Positions 1 to 8,101 of a stretch of DNA of 64,000 bases are shown here, piece after piece. A model generated the notes under the pieces. It searched no databases. It was not told the DNA's origin and saw nothing but the letters and a program-made list of their open reading frames with translations. The position numbers were made by a program, and so were the translations under genes. The DNA comes from Roseomonas sp. Its GTDB lineage: Bacteria > Pseudomonadota > Alphaproteobacteria > Acetobacterales > Acetobacteraceae. Position 1 is the stretch's first letter. Each line of letters opens with the position of its first letter. The stretch covers positions 1 to 64,000 of the forward strand of contig JADCFN010000064.1 of NCBI GenBank assembly GCA_020249505.1, given 5' to 3'.

Positions 1-332
1 AGCGCCGTCATGGGTTCCTGGAAGATCATCGCCACATCGCCGCCGCGGAAATCGGCGAGTTGACCTTCATTCATGGCCTGCACATCGCGCCCGGCCACCT
101 GGATCTCACCGGTCACCTTCGCGGTTTTCGGCAAAAGCTTCATCAGCGCGCGCAGTGTCACGGATTTGCCGGAACCTGATTCGCCCAGGATGCACAACAC
201 CTCCCCCGCGGCGAGGTCCAGATCAACGCCATTCACCGCATGTACGGTGCGATCGCGGCTTTCGAACTTCACATGCAGATCGCGCAGCCGGATCAGCGGT
301 GCCTCATTGGCAGGTTTCAAAGCAGCGCTCAT
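1..332 (-). CDS. Oligopeptide ABC transporter ATP-binding protein, DppD/OppD-type (partial, N-terminal part)
   Basis: This is the first ~110 codons of an ABC ATPase that runs off the left edge. It would energise uptake of peptides or a similar solute at the inner membrane. The reading frame starts ATG-AGC at 332 and shows Walker A (GESGSGKS) near residue 45 and a Q-loop (FQEP) just before the edge. Its start overlaps the stop of the DppF-like gene by four bases (ATGA), so the two are co-translated; paired ATPases of this kind normally form a heterodimer with two permeases. The permeases and the binding protein must lie outside the window. The exact substrate cannot be read from this fragment. 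Confidence 0.85.
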   Translation of the reverse strand, partial: MSAALKPANEAPLIRLRDLHVKFESRDRTVHAVNGVDLDLAAGEVLCILGESGSGKSVTLRALMKLLPKTAKVTGEIQVAGRDVQAMNEGQLADFRGGDVAMIFQEPMTA

Positions 333-1381
333 GCCGCGATCCCCCCGGCCTTGCTGTGCCCACTGCCGGGCAGCGCCATGTGGCAGGCGGCGGTATGGCC
401 GGGACTAAGGGTGGCGGCGACGGGTGGGACATCGGCGCATACTGCCTCGGCAAAGGGGCAGCGGGTGCGGAAGCGGCAGCCGGAAGGCGGGTTCACCGGA
501 TTGGGTGGGTCGCCCGTCAGCGGCGGTTCGGTGCGGCGCTGCGCCGGGTCCATGGAAGGGCGAGATGCCAAAAGTGCGCGCGTATAGGGATGCGCCGGGC
601 GGCTATAGATCTCATCCACCGGGCCTTCTTCAGCCACTTGGCCCAGATACATCACCAGCACGCGGTCGCTGATGTATTGCACCACATTCAGGTCATGGCT
701 GATGAAAACATAGGTCAGGCCAAAGCTTTCCTTCAGGTCCACGAGCAGGTTCAACACCTGCGCCTCCACGCTTTTATCAAGCGCCGAGACCGGCTCATCC
801 AGAATGACCAAACGCGGGCGGAGTGCGAGTGCGCGGGCGATATTCACCCGCTGGCGTTGACCGCCGGATAATTCATGCGGGTAGCGCCGGGCGAATTGGG
901 CGGGCGCGAGGCCGACGGCCGCGAGCAATTCCCGCGCCCTTTCGCGCGCTTCGGCCGCCGGCACGCCATGCACTTGGGGCGCGAAGGCGATGCTGTCTTC
1001 AATCGGCAGGCGGGGGTTCAAGGAGGCGTAGGAATCCTGGAACACCATCTGCACCTGGCGGCGATATTCCTTGAGCGAAATCCCGCCGCCGAGGTCATCG
1101 CGCCCCACGGCCTCTCCGTCAAAGATCATCTCCCCCGCGCCGGGGTCGAGAAGGCGCATCAGAAGCCGGGCGGTGGTGGATTTGCCGCAGCCGCTTTCGC
1201 CCACAATGCCCAAGGTTTCACCTTTGCGCACGCTGAGGGACACACCATCCACCGCGCGAACCTCCCCCATCTGGCGGCCGAACAGGCCACCCCGGATGGG
1301 GAAATGCTTCACGAGACCTCGGGTTTCGAGCAGAGGCTGGGCGGCGCCGCCGCGATCTGGGGCAGGAGGGGGCAATACCAT
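329..1381 (-). CDS. Oligopeptide/dipeptide ABC transporter ATP-binding protein, DppF/OppF-type
   Basis: 350-residue ABC ATPase of the peptide/nickel uptake family. Walker A is GESGCGKST at 61-69, the signature LSGGQ is at 171-175 and Walker B LVILDEP at 191-197. The C-terminal oligopeptide-transporter tail with its cysteine pair (SGCRFRTRCPF) is present, as is usual in DppF and OppF, and the length is normal. The gene is followed at once by a second ATPase with a four-base overlap. No clear Shine-Dalgarno is seen at the ATG at 1381, so the start is likely but not certain. The hydrolase cluster at 31.6-37.8 kb would be a natural consumer of imported peptides, but this link is only an inference. 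Confidence 0.88.
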   Translation of the reverse strand: MVLPPPAPDRGGAAQPLLETRGLVKHFPIRGGLFGRQMGEVRAVDGVSLSVRKGETLGIVGESGCGKSTTARLLMRLLDPGAGEMIFDGEAVGRDDLGGGISLKEYRRQVQMVFQDSYASLNPRLPIEDSIAFAPQVHGVPAAEARERARELLAAVGLAPAQFARRYPHELSGGQRQRVNIARALALRPRLVILDEPVSALDKSVEAQVLNLLVDLKESFGLTYVFISHDLNVVQYISDRVLVMYLGQVAEEGPVDEIYSRPAHPYTRALLASRPSMDPAQRRTEPPLTGDPPNPVNPPSGCRFRTRCPFAEAVCADVPPVAATLSPGHTAACHMALPGSGHSKAGGIAA

Positions 1382-1566
1382 GATCCTTGATAAGCAAGCC
1401 CTATGCCGCCTGGAGAGCGCACCCGACCGGCTTTTGGGCGATTTTTCGCCTAAAACTTAGTCATAATGCCATACTCTTTGCAAATTAACCCGGCCTGCCA
1501 AGGCTTCACGTTTCACGACGGGCGGGTTCCGCGTTACCATGCTTTCGGTTCAAGGGGGCAATTGCC
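1382..1566. other. Divergent intergenic region
   Basis: 185 bases between the leftward ATPase operon and the rightward Lrp-type gene. Both transcripts must start here, or the ATPase promoter lies here if the operon begins with this gene. The stretch around 1456-1495 is noticeably AT-richer than its surroundings, which suits promoters, but I could not assign convincing -35/-10 pairs or an operator. Confidence 0.4.
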
Positions 1567-1821
1567 ATGCGCGCCGTTTTCATCATGATCAAATGCGAAA
1601 TGGGCCAAGCCTATCGCGTAGCGCGAGAGATGGCGGATGGCATTCCGGAACTTTCGGAAATGCATTCCATTTCGGGCCAATATGATCTGCTTGGGAAATT
1701 CTATCTGGAAGCGGATCGCGATATCGGGCTTTTCGTGGTGGAGACTATCCAGACCGTGCCCGGCGTGAAGGACACTTACACCCTGCAAACCTTCAATGCC
1801 TTTTCCGGGCGCGGGGGGTAA
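1567..1821 (+). CDS. Stand-alone Lrp/AsnC ligand-binding (RAM) domain protein
   Basis: 84-residue protein that matches only the C-terminal effector-binding domain of Lrp/AsnC regulators. The predicted beta-alpha-beta pattern is clear (FIMIKCEMGQAYRVA, SEMHSISGQYDLLGKF, VVETIQTVPGVKDTYT). There is no helix-turn-helix, and the gene starts cleanly at an ATG preceded by AAGGGGG, so it is not a broken Lrp. Such free domains form ring oligomers and may bind amino acids or pair with full-length Lrp proteins; no partner is visible here. It stands alone, divergent from the peptide transporter ATPases. Confidence 0.75.
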   Translation: MRAVFIMIKCEMGQAYRVAREMADGIPELSEMHSISGQYDLLGKFYLEADRDIGLFVVETIQTVPGVKDTYTLQTFNAFSGRGG

Positions 1822-1846
1822 GGGCTCCGCCGCGCCCGAAGCCGCC

Positions 1847-2767
1847 TCAATTCTGCGGCATGCCTTCCGGCACAATGGTGCGCACCAGGCTGGCATCGAG
1901 CGATTCATAGGCGTGATAGCCAATCGTCTCATACAACGCCGCGCGGGTTTGCATGCGCCCGACCATGTTATGCGTGCCGCCATCGGCCTTGATCGCGCCG
2001 TATAAATCTTCCATGGCCTTGGCCGCGATGCGCAAATGGCTGACGGGCCAGATCACCATGGCATAGCCCATTTGCTGGAATTCAGTGGCCGTGAAGAACG
2101 GCGTGCGGCCAAATTCGGTCATATTGGCCAAAAGCTTTACACCCCGCATGCGCGATGCGAATTCGCGAAACATCTCGGCCGTGGTCAGCGCTTCCGGGAA
2201 AATCGCATCCGCGCCGGCTTCCAGATAGCGCTTGGCGCGATCAACAGCTGCATTCATGCCTTCATTCGCCACCGCATCAGTGCGCGCGATGATCACAAGG
2301 TTGCGTCGAGCCTTGCGCGCAGCCGCGACCTTGGCCGCCATTTCATCCACCGGGGCCAGTTTCTTGTCATTCAAATGGCCGCATTTCTTGGGCAGCAACT
2401 GGTCTTCCAGATGCACCGCACCCGCACCTGCTTCTTCAAAGCAGCGCACCATGTGCATGACATTCAGCGCCTCACCATAGCCGGTATCGCCATCCACCAG
2501 CACCGGCAGGGCAGATGCACGCACCACCTGGCGCACATGCCAAGAAACATCATCCACCGTGATCATGCCAAGATCAGGCAAGCCCATGGTGGCGGACATG
2601 GCGGCGCCTGACATGTACAGCGCCTCAAACCCCGCCTTTTTCGCGAGCAAGGCGGCAATGCCCAAATGCGCACCCGGCATTTGCAGGATTTGCGGGCGGT
2701 CCAGCAGGCGGCGGAAGCGCACGCCGGCGGGTTCATCGGGCAGGTCATCGGCGATCACGTAAGGCAT
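1847..2767 (-). CDS. Isocitrate lyase / PEP mutase superfamily enzyme (2-oxoacid C-C lyase type)
   Basis: 306-residue TIM-barrel enzyme of the isocitrate lyase/phosphoenolpyruvate mutase superfamily. The metal-binding DGDTGYG loop and LEDQ are present, followed by KKCGH, the active-site loop with the catalytic cysteine of true lyases such as methylisocitrate lyase; PEP mutases and phosphonopyruvate hydrolases lack that cysteine. It therefore most likely splits a 2-hydroxy- or 2-oxo-acid (methylisocitrate, dimethylmalate, or oxaloacetate decarboxylation are the known options). It lies ten bases downstream of a permease on the same strand, with GAGGAAATTT as ribosome binding site, so transport and cleavage of one acid substrate is a reasonable guess. 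Confidence 0.8.
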   Translation of the reverse strand: MPYVIADDLPDEPAGVRFRRLLDRPQILQMPGAHLGIAALLAKKAGFEALYMSGAAMSATMGLPDLGMITVDDVSWHVRQVVRASALPVLVDGDTGYGEALNVMHMVRCFEEAGAGAVHLEDQLLPKKCGHLNDKKLAPVDEMAAKVAAARKARRNLVIIARTDAVANEGMNAAVDRAKRYLEAGADAIFPEALTTAEMFREFASRMRGVKLLANMTEFGRTPFFTATEFQQMGYAMVIWPVSHLRIAAKAMEDLYGAIKADGGTHNMVGRMQTRAALYETIGYHAYESLDASLVRTIVPEGMPQN

Positions 2768-2777
2768 CGAAATTTCC

Positions 2778-4172
2778 TCAGAAGAAAATGAAAGTCACCA
2801 GCACGAAAAGTGGAACCAGCACTACGAAGGCCCAGGCGACGTAGCCAAAGAAGGATGGCATGCGCACACCCTGTTCTTCGACAATCGCCTTGACCATGAA
2901 ATTCGGCGCATTGCCGATATAGGAATTGGCCCCCATGAAGACCGCGCCGCAGGAAATCGCGGCCAGCGTCAGCGCACCTTCCGTCATAAGATAAGCGGGA
3001 TCACCGCCGGCCAGGTTGAAGAACACCAGATAGGTCGGCGCATTATCCAGGAAGGAGGAAAGCACACCTGTCATCCAGAAATAGACCCAGGGAATCGGTT
3101 CCCCACCCGCACCGGAGGTCAGCGCCACCAGCGGTGCCGCAGCACCCGCCGTGCCAGCACGCAGAATGGCGAGAACGGGGGCCATGGTCACGAAAATAGC
3201 GGCAAAAAGCTTGGCGACTTCCAAAATGGCGCCCCAGGCGAAGCCATTATCATCGCGCAATTGCCGCGGCGTAACCCACATGGAAATGGCGGCAATGCCC
3301 ACAAAAACCGCCACACCCACCAGCCTTTCAAGGCCGATCTTTTCGCCAAACAGCGCAACATCGCCCGGGCGCCAATAGCCCTGCGCCAGCACCATCAGCA
3401 CCACCGCGCCAATAAGCCACAGATTGGCATAGCCTTCGATGGAAAGCTTTTCGCGCTTTTCAATGACCGGCGCTACCGGCTTTTCGCGCGCCCAGGCCCA
3501 GCTATCCAGCACGTAATAGGCAGCCAGCAGCAGCACGGCGCAGACCAGAAATTCGCCGAACATATGCGTGGTGGTCCAGAAGAAGGACACGCCCTTCAAA
3601 AAACCCAGATAAAGCGGCGGATCACCCAAGGGTGTCAAAGACCCACCGATATTGCTGACCAGAAAAATAAAAAACACGAAGGTATGGATCTTGCGCTGGC
3701 GAAACGCATTGGCACGCAACACCGGGCGGATCAGCAGCATGGAAGCGCCGGTCGTGCCCATGACACTTGCGATCACGGTGCCGAAGGCCAGCAAAGCGGT
3801 ATTGGTGGCCGGGGTGCCGATCAGCGTACCCTTCAGCAACACCCCGCCGCCGGTGACGTAAAGCGCCAGCAGCAGGGCGATGAAGGGGATGTATTCCTGC
3901 AACAGGATATGCCAGACCTCGGAAGCGGCGACTTGAGGCCCGAACACGGCGGCGAAAGGCAGCACCAACAGCAAGGCCCAGCCGGCAGCGATCTTGCCGT
4001 AGTGATGATGCCAGAGATGCCCCGCCACCAGCGGCATCAGTGCGATGGACAGCAAAAGCCCGGCAAAGGGCAGGCCCCATAAAAGGCTCATGCCCGCGCC
4101 GGAAACCCCGGCGGCTTCCGCCGGCAGGCTTAGCGCTAGGAACAGCATCAGGGCGAAGCTGGTCGTCTTCAT
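2778..4172 (-). CDS. Citrate/arsenite-type (ion transporter superfamily) permease, annotated in relatives as sodium:proton antiporter
   Basis: 464-residue polytopic inner-membrane protein. It begins with a signal-like hydrophobic segment ending in LPAEAA, followed by about eleven more membrane spans. The segments FLVSNIGGSLTPLGDPPL and GANSYIGNAPNFMVK are the two related hairpin motifs (SNxGG..TP.GDPP and N.YIGNAPN) of the IT superfamily that includes CitM, ArsB and NhaD. The downstream lyase suggests a carboxylate substrate, but an Na+/H+ antiporter cannot be excluded from sequence alone. It is the first gene of a two-gene operon and is divergent from the cox maturation operon. Confidence 0.75.
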   Translation of the reverse strand: MKTTSFALMLFLALSLPAEAAGVSGAGMSLLWGLPFAGLLLSIALMPLVAGHLWHHHYGKIAAGWALLLVLPFAAVFGPQVAASEVWHILLQEYIPFIALLLALYVTGGGVLLKGTLIGTPATNTALLAFGTVIASVMGTTGASMLLIRPVLRANAFRQRKIHTFVFFIFLVSNIGGSLTPLGDPPLYLGFLKGVSFFWTTTHMFGEFLVCAVLLLAAYYVLDSWAWAREKPVAPVIEKREKLSIEGYANLWLIGAVVLMVLAQGYWRPGDVALFGEKIGLERLVGVAVFVGIAAISMWVTPRQLRDDNGFAWGAILEVAKLFAAIFVTMAPVLAILRAGTAGAAAPLVALTSGAGGEPIPWVYFWMTGVLSSFLDNAPTYLVFFNLAGGDPAYLMTEGALTLAAISCGAVFMGANSYIGNAPNFMVKAIVEEQGVRMPSFFGYVAWAFVVLVPLFVLVTFIFF

Positions 4173-4313
4173 GGGCCAGGGACTCCCTCAAACCTTGCGG
4201 GCTGATACCCGTCTAGCCCGTGATTGCCGGATGATACGCCCCGCCACAAGGGGGCGCCCCCTTTCCCCCATGGCCTTGCGCCCCTAGTTTGGGGGGCAGC
4301 AGGAGAACACCCG
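4173..4313. other. Divergent intergenic region, permease / coxG
   Basis: 141 bases separating two divergent operons. It contains G- and C-runs (CCCC...GGGGGG around 4280-4297) that could form a hairpin just before the coxG ribosome binding site AGGAG. No operator or promoter could be assigned with confidence. Confidence 0.35.
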
Positions 4314-4931
4314 ATGGATATGAATGGCGAGCGCCGCATCCCCGCGCCCCGCCAGCGCGTCTGGGACGCGCTGAACGACCCCGAAATGCTGAAGGCCGCG
4401 ATTCCCGGCTGCGAAAGCGTGACCAAAACCGCCGATGACGCGTTTGAGGCCAAGGTATCGGTCAAGATCGGCCCCATGGCGGCGAAGTTTGGCGGCAAGG
4501 TGAAGCTGGAAAACATCCAGGCGCCGGCTTCCTACACCATCTCAGGTGAAGGCAATGGCGGCGCCATGGGCTTCGCCAAGGGCGGCGCTGATGTTGCGCT
4601 TGAAGAAACCGGACCGAATGAGACCTTGCTGAAATTCGCGGTCAAGGCGCAGGTTGGCGGCAAGATGGCGCAGCTTGGCGCGCGGCTGATTGACGCAACC
4701 GCCAAGCAAATGTCCGATCAATTCTTTGACCGCTTCGCTGCCGCGGTCGCCGCCGCTGAACCCGCCGCCGCGGCCCCTGGCGCTGCCCCGGCGCCCCTGC
4801 CCGCCCCGCCCGTGACCGGCGGTGGCATTTCCATCTTTGAATTGCTGCCGGAAGCGCCGCTTGGCATTCCGCTGCTTGCCTGGGTGGGGGGCGCGATCTG
4901 GCTGGTTATTGTCGCGTTGATGCTGAAGTGA
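4314..4931 (+). CDS. coxG: CoxG-family SRPBCC protein (molybdenum hydroxylase maturation/membrane recruitment)
   Basis: 205-residue protein. Residues 1-145 form a START/SRPBCC-type fold of the CoxG family (MNGERRIPAPRQRVWDAL, AAIPGCESV). An Ala/Pro-rich linker follows, and then a single C-terminal membrane span (LAWVGGAIWLVIVALML). In Oligotropha CoxG helps anchor CO dehydrogenase to the membrane. The start at 4314 has AGGAG eight bases upstream; an in-frame extension to 4224 lacks support. It heads an operon of MoxR, VWA, XdhC and MocA-like proteins joined by four-base overlaps, which fits a role in maturing or docking a molybdenum hydroxylase. Confidence 0.85.
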   Translation: MDMNGERRIPAPRQRVWDALNDPEMLKAAIPGCESVTKTADDAFEAKVSVKIGPMAAKFGGKVKLENIQAPASYTISGEGNGGAMGFAKGGADVALEETGPNETLLKFAVKAQVGGKMAQLGARLIDATAKQMSDQFFDRFAAAVAAAEPAAAAPGAAPAPLPAPPVTGGGISIFELLPEAPLGIPLLAWVGGAIWLVIVALMLK

Positions 4932-5815
4932 GCCTGCCCGCCAGCGTTGGGGAGACTCAGGCGCTCCTCGCCTCAGGGGGCTATGTCGCGGACCGCGCGC
5001 TGACCACCACCATTCATTTGGCGCTGACCATGGGCAGGCCGCTTTTCCTGGAAGGCGAACCGGGCACGGGCAAGACGGAAATCGCCAAGGTGCTGGCCGC
5101 GCGCCTGCCGCGCCGGCTGGTGCGCCTGCAATGCTATGACGGCATGGATATTTCCGCCGCCGCCTATGAATGGAATCACGCGCGGCAATTGATGGCGATA
5201 CGCCTGGCGGAAGCGTCGGGCGCAGCCGATCGCGCTGCGCTGGAACGCGGCATTTATGACCGCAAATTCCTCCAGCCGCGGCCCTTGCTCGATGCCTTGG
5301 AAGGCAGCCCCGCCGTGCTGCTGATAGACGAACTTGATCGCGCGGATGAACCTTTTGAGGCGTTTCTGCTTGAAATCCTCGCTGATTTCCAAATCACGAT
5401 TCCTGAGCTTGGCACGGTAAAGGCGGCAACCCCGCCGGTTGTGATCATCACATCAAACCGCACGCGTGAAGTGCATGATGCGGTGCGTCGGCGCTGCCTG
5501 TATCATTGGGTGGATTACCCTGATGCGGCGCGCGAACGCGCCATCCTGAAGCTGCGCGCCCCTGGCCTGCCGGAAGCGCTTTCCGCCCAGGTTGTCGCCT
5601 TTGTGCAAAAGCTGCGGGAGGGTGATTACTTCAAACTCCCCGGTGTGGCGGAGACGATTGATTGGGCGCAGGCACTCGCCGCCCTTGATGCCAAGGCGCT
5701 TGAGCAAGGCGCGGTGGATGAAACACTCGGCGTTTTGCTGAAATACCAGGATGACATCGCCAAGCTGAAAGGCGAGGAAGCGGCGCGGCTGATTGCGGAG
5801 GCTCGGGCCGGGTGA
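4928..5815 (+). CDS. coxD: MoxR-family AAA+ ATPase, CoxD-like
   Basis: 295-residue AAA+ ATPase. Walker A is EGEPGTGKTE near residue 45 and Walker B VLLIDELDRAD near 135; sensor and arginine-finger regions follow (SNRTREVHDAVRRRCLYHW). MoxR ATPases work with VWA-domain partners as metal-site chaperones; CoxD is needed to build the sulfurated Cu-Mo site of CO dehydrogenase. Translation starts at GTG 4928, whose TG is shared with the coxG stop (GTGA). The VWA partner is the next gene, also by GTGA overlap. Which hydroxylase it serves is not visible in the window. Confidence 0.88.
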   Translation: MSLPASVGETQALLASGGYVADRALTTTIHLALTMGRPLFLEGEPGTGKTEIAKVLAARLPRRLVRLQCYDGMDISAAAYEWNHARQLMAIRLAEASGAADRAALERGIYDRKFLQPRPLLDALEGSPAVLLIDELDRADEPFEAFLLEILADFQITIPELGTVKAATPPVVIITSNRTREVHDAVRRRCLYHWVDYPDAARERAILKLRAPGLPEALSAQVVAFVQKLREGDYFKLPGVAETIDWAQALAALDAKALEQGAVDETLGVLLKYQDDIAKLKGEEAARLIAEARAG

Positions 5816-7065
5816 CGCCGGATCGCGACCCTGCCCGCATCATCGCCGGCGGCCAGCCCTTGCTGGCAACGGCGCACAGCGCGGGTGGGCATATCGCGAC
5901 CAATTTGCTGGCCTTCACGCGGTTGTTGCGCCGGTCTGGCCTGCCGCTGGGACCGGGTGAGGCATTGAGCGCGCTTGCTGCCTTGAATGCGATTGAGATC
6001 GGGGATCGAAGGCAGGTGCATGCCGCGCTCCGCGCCGTGATGGTGCATCGGCGTGAGCATTTTGAGCTGTTCGATCAGGCATTCCAATTGTTTTGGCGCG
6101 ACCCGGAAGCCGCCGCTCATGCCGCTGCCATGGCCGCGCTGGATGGCCATAAGCCGCAATCGGAAAAGCCGCCCCCCGCGTCTCGGCGTTTGGCGGAAGC
6201 CATGCAGGGCGAAAAACCAAAGCTCCGCCCGCCCGAACCAGAACCGCCGCGCCAGGATATGAGCTTCACCGTCAGCGACCGCGAAAAGCTGCAAAAGCTG
6301 GATTTTGAGGCCATGTCGGCCGCAGAAATCGCTGCCGCCAAGCAGGAAATCCGCAAGCTGACCCTGCCGCTTGATGAAAAACCAACGCGGCGCTTTCGCA
6401 CCCATCCCGCAGGGCGCGTTGTGGATTTGCGTGCCACTTTGCGCCAAAGCCTGCGGCTGGGGGGCGATATCCTGAAGCTTGAACACAAGCAGCGCGTGGA
6501 AAAGCCGCCGCCCTTGGTGGTGCTGTGTGACATTAGCGGCAGCATGGCGCGCTATGCGCAGATTCTGCTCCATTTCCTCCATGCCGTCACCAATGAACGG
6601 GACCGGGTGCATAGTTTCCTGTTCGGCACGCGCCTGACGAACGTCACGCGGCAATTGCGCCATCGCGATCCGGAATTCGCCTTCGAAATGGTGTCCCACA
6701 TCGTGCCCGATTGGTCGGGCGGCACGCGGATTGGCGAAAGCCTTGGCCTGTTCAACAAGCTTTGGGCCAGGCGCGTTCTCGGCCAGGGTGCCGTGGTGCT
6801 GCTGATCACCGATGGGCTGGACCGCGAAGGTGCGGCAGGGCTGGCGGAAGCGACGGAGCGGCTGCGGCAATCCTGCACGCGTCTGATCTGGCTCAATCCG
6901 CTGTTGCGCTTTTCGGGCTTTCAACCGAAATCCCAGGGCATTCGGGCCATGCTGCCCCATGTGGATGATTTCCGGCCCGTGCATAATCTTGAAAGCCTGC
7001 GGGCGCTGATCCAAACCTTATCTGATCCGCGCACAGGCCAAAGCAGAAGGATGATGGTCGCATGA
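5812..7065 (+). CDS. coxE: VWA-domain protein, CoxE-like
   Basis: 417-residue protein of the CoxE family. The C-terminal von Willebrand A domain has the MIDAS motif DISGS (near residue 240) and a later LLITDGLDREG strand-loop. The N-terminal half is helical and basic and carries a Pro/Lys-rich segment around 120-150. It is the expected partner of the preceding MoxR ATPase. The GTG start overlaps the upstream stop (GTGA) and its own stop overlaps the xdhC start (ATGA). In CO dehydrogenase systems CoxE with CoxD inserts copper; in other molybdenum hydroxylases the role is less clear. Confidence 0.87.
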   Translation: MTPDRDPARIIAGGQPLLATAHSAGGHIATNLLAFTRLLRRSGLPLGPGEALSALAALNAIEIGDRRQVHAALRAVMVHRREHFELFDQAFQLFWRDPEAAAHAAAMAALDGHKPQSEKPPPASRRLAEAMQGEKPKLRPPEPEPPRQDMSFTVSDREKLQKLDFEAMSAAEIAAAKQEIRKLTLPLDEKPTRRFRTHPAGRVVDLRATLRQSLRLGGDILKLEHKQRVEKPPPLVVLCDISGSMARYAQILLHFLHAVTNERDRVHSFLFGTRLTNVTRQLRHRDPEFAFEMVSHIVPDWSGGTRIGESLGLFNKLWARRVLGQGAVVLLITDGLDREGAAGLAEATERLRQSCTRLIWLNPLLRFSGFQPKSQGIRAMLPHVDDFRPVHNLESLRALIQTLSDPRTGQSRRMMVA

Positions 7066-7391
7066 CCCAGAACGACAATGCCGAAGATATCCTGGCCATC
7101 GCCGCTAATTGGAAAGCGGCGGGAGAAGATGTCGCCATCGCCACCGTGGTGGAAACCTGGGGGTCTTCGCCGCGCCCGGCGGGATCGCGCCTTGCCATCA
7201 CCAAATCGGGCAAGCTGGCGGGCTCCGTTTCCGGCGGCTGTATTGAAGGGGCGGTCGCGGATGCCGCGCGGCAATCCATGGCAAGCGGCGCGCCGCAATT
7301 GCTCGATTTCGGGATTTCCGATGAGCGTGCCTGGGAAGTTGGGCTTTCCTGCGGCGGCAAGGTGAAGGTGTTTGTGGAGCCCTTGTCATGA
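7062..7391 (+). CDS. XdhC/CoxI family protein, N-terminal-domain-only subunit
   Basis: 109-residue protein equal to the N-terminal XdhC_CoxI domain (GSSPRPAGSRLAI, SVSGGCIEGAV, LSCGGKVKVFVEP). XdhC binds molybdopterin cofactor, aids its sulfuration and hands it to xanthine dehydrogenase-type enzymes. The usual single protein is split here: the Rossmann-like C-terminal domain is the next gene, overlapping by ATGA. Both halves have intact starts and stops, so this is a two-gene arrangement and not a frameshift. The cysteine-glycine motif expected for cofactor binding is kept. Confidence 0.85.
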   Translation: MTQNDNAEDILAIAANWKAAGEDVAIATVVETWGSSPRPAGSRLAITKSGKLAGSVSGGCIEGAVADAARQSMASGAPQLLDFGISDERAWEVGLSCGGKVKVFVEPLS

Positions 7392-8101
7392 AATCCGCGA
7401 TCCTTGCGCGGCTGCAAGCCGAACGCGCCGCCAAGCGCCCGGTAGTGCTGCTGACCAGGCTTTCCGATGGCGCGCAAATGCTTTGGCCCGGTGATGAGAT
7501 GGCCGAGGCGCTGGTGGAAGCGTCCAAGGCCGCGCTCGGCAGCGAAGAAGCCGGTAATGTGGCGCTGGGCGATGAAACCTGGTTCATCCATCCGCATAAC
7601 CCGCCGCTACGCATCATCGTTGTGGGTGCCGTGCATATCGCGCAGGCCATGGCGCCGATGGCCGCGCCGCTTGGCTTTGCCATGGTGGTGGTGGACCCGC
7701 GCCGCGCCTTCGCCAGTGAAGAACGCCTGCCGGGCGTGACGCTTTCGACCGATTGGCCGGATGAGGCGATGGCGGCTTTGGCCCCCGATGCGCGCACGGC
7801 GGTGGTGACCCTGACGCATGACCCGAAGCTGGATGATCCCGCCTTGGATGCCGCACTGAAAAGCGAGGCGTTTTATATCGGCGCGCTCGGCAGCCGGCGC
7901 ACCCATGCCAAGCGCGTCGCGCGCCTGACGGAACTTGGCCATAACGCTGAGGCCACGGGCCGCATCCATGCGCCGGTTGGCTTGAATATCGAGGCCATCA
8001 CAGCGCCAGAAATTGCGCTTTCCATCATGGCGGAAATCGTAGCTGCCCGGCGGGGTGCTGCGCTTGGCGCTGTGCGGCCCATTCCCGGTGTTGCGGCATG
8101 A
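7388..8101 (+). CDS. XdhC family protein, C-terminal Rossmann-domain subunit
   Basis: 237-residue protein. The N-terminal ~75 residues are a poorly conserved lead; the rest is the XdhC_C Rossmann-like domain (LRIIVVGAVHIAQAMAP, YIGALGSRRTHAKR, LNIEAITAPEIALSIMAEI). It complements the separate N-terminal XdhC unit encoded just upstream with an ATGA overlap, and together they match a full-length XdhC/CoxF. Its stop overlaps the start of the molybdopterin-binding/MocA-like fusion. The predicted role is delivery of sulfurated molybdenum cofactor to a hydroxylase encoded elsewhere. Confidence 0.85.
   Translation: MKSAILARLQAERAAKRPVVLLTRLSDGAQMLWPGDEMAEALVEASKAALGSEEAGNVALGDETWFIHPHNPPLRIIVVGAVHIAQAMAPMAAPLGFAMVVVDPRRAFASEERLPGVTLSTDWPDEAMAALAPDARTAVVTLTHDPKLDDPALDAALKSEAFYIGALGSRRTHAKRVARLTELGHNAEATGRIHAPVGLNIEAITAPEIALSIMAEIVAARRGAALGAVRPIPGVAA

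Noticed and set aside
3261-4082. Long open frame on the plus strand inside the permease gene
   Set aside because: Its His/Gln-rich product has no family features and is the mirror of a well-supported membrane protein.
5626-7014. Long open frame on the minus strand under coxE
   Set aside because: Low-complexity His/Gln/Arg product with no ribosome site; coxE and its neighbours overlap correctly on the plus strand.
7062-8101. Frameshifted xdhC pseudogene
   Set aside because: Both halves have proper starts, a four-base ATGA overlap and intact conserved motifs; a two-gene XdhC is the simpler reading.
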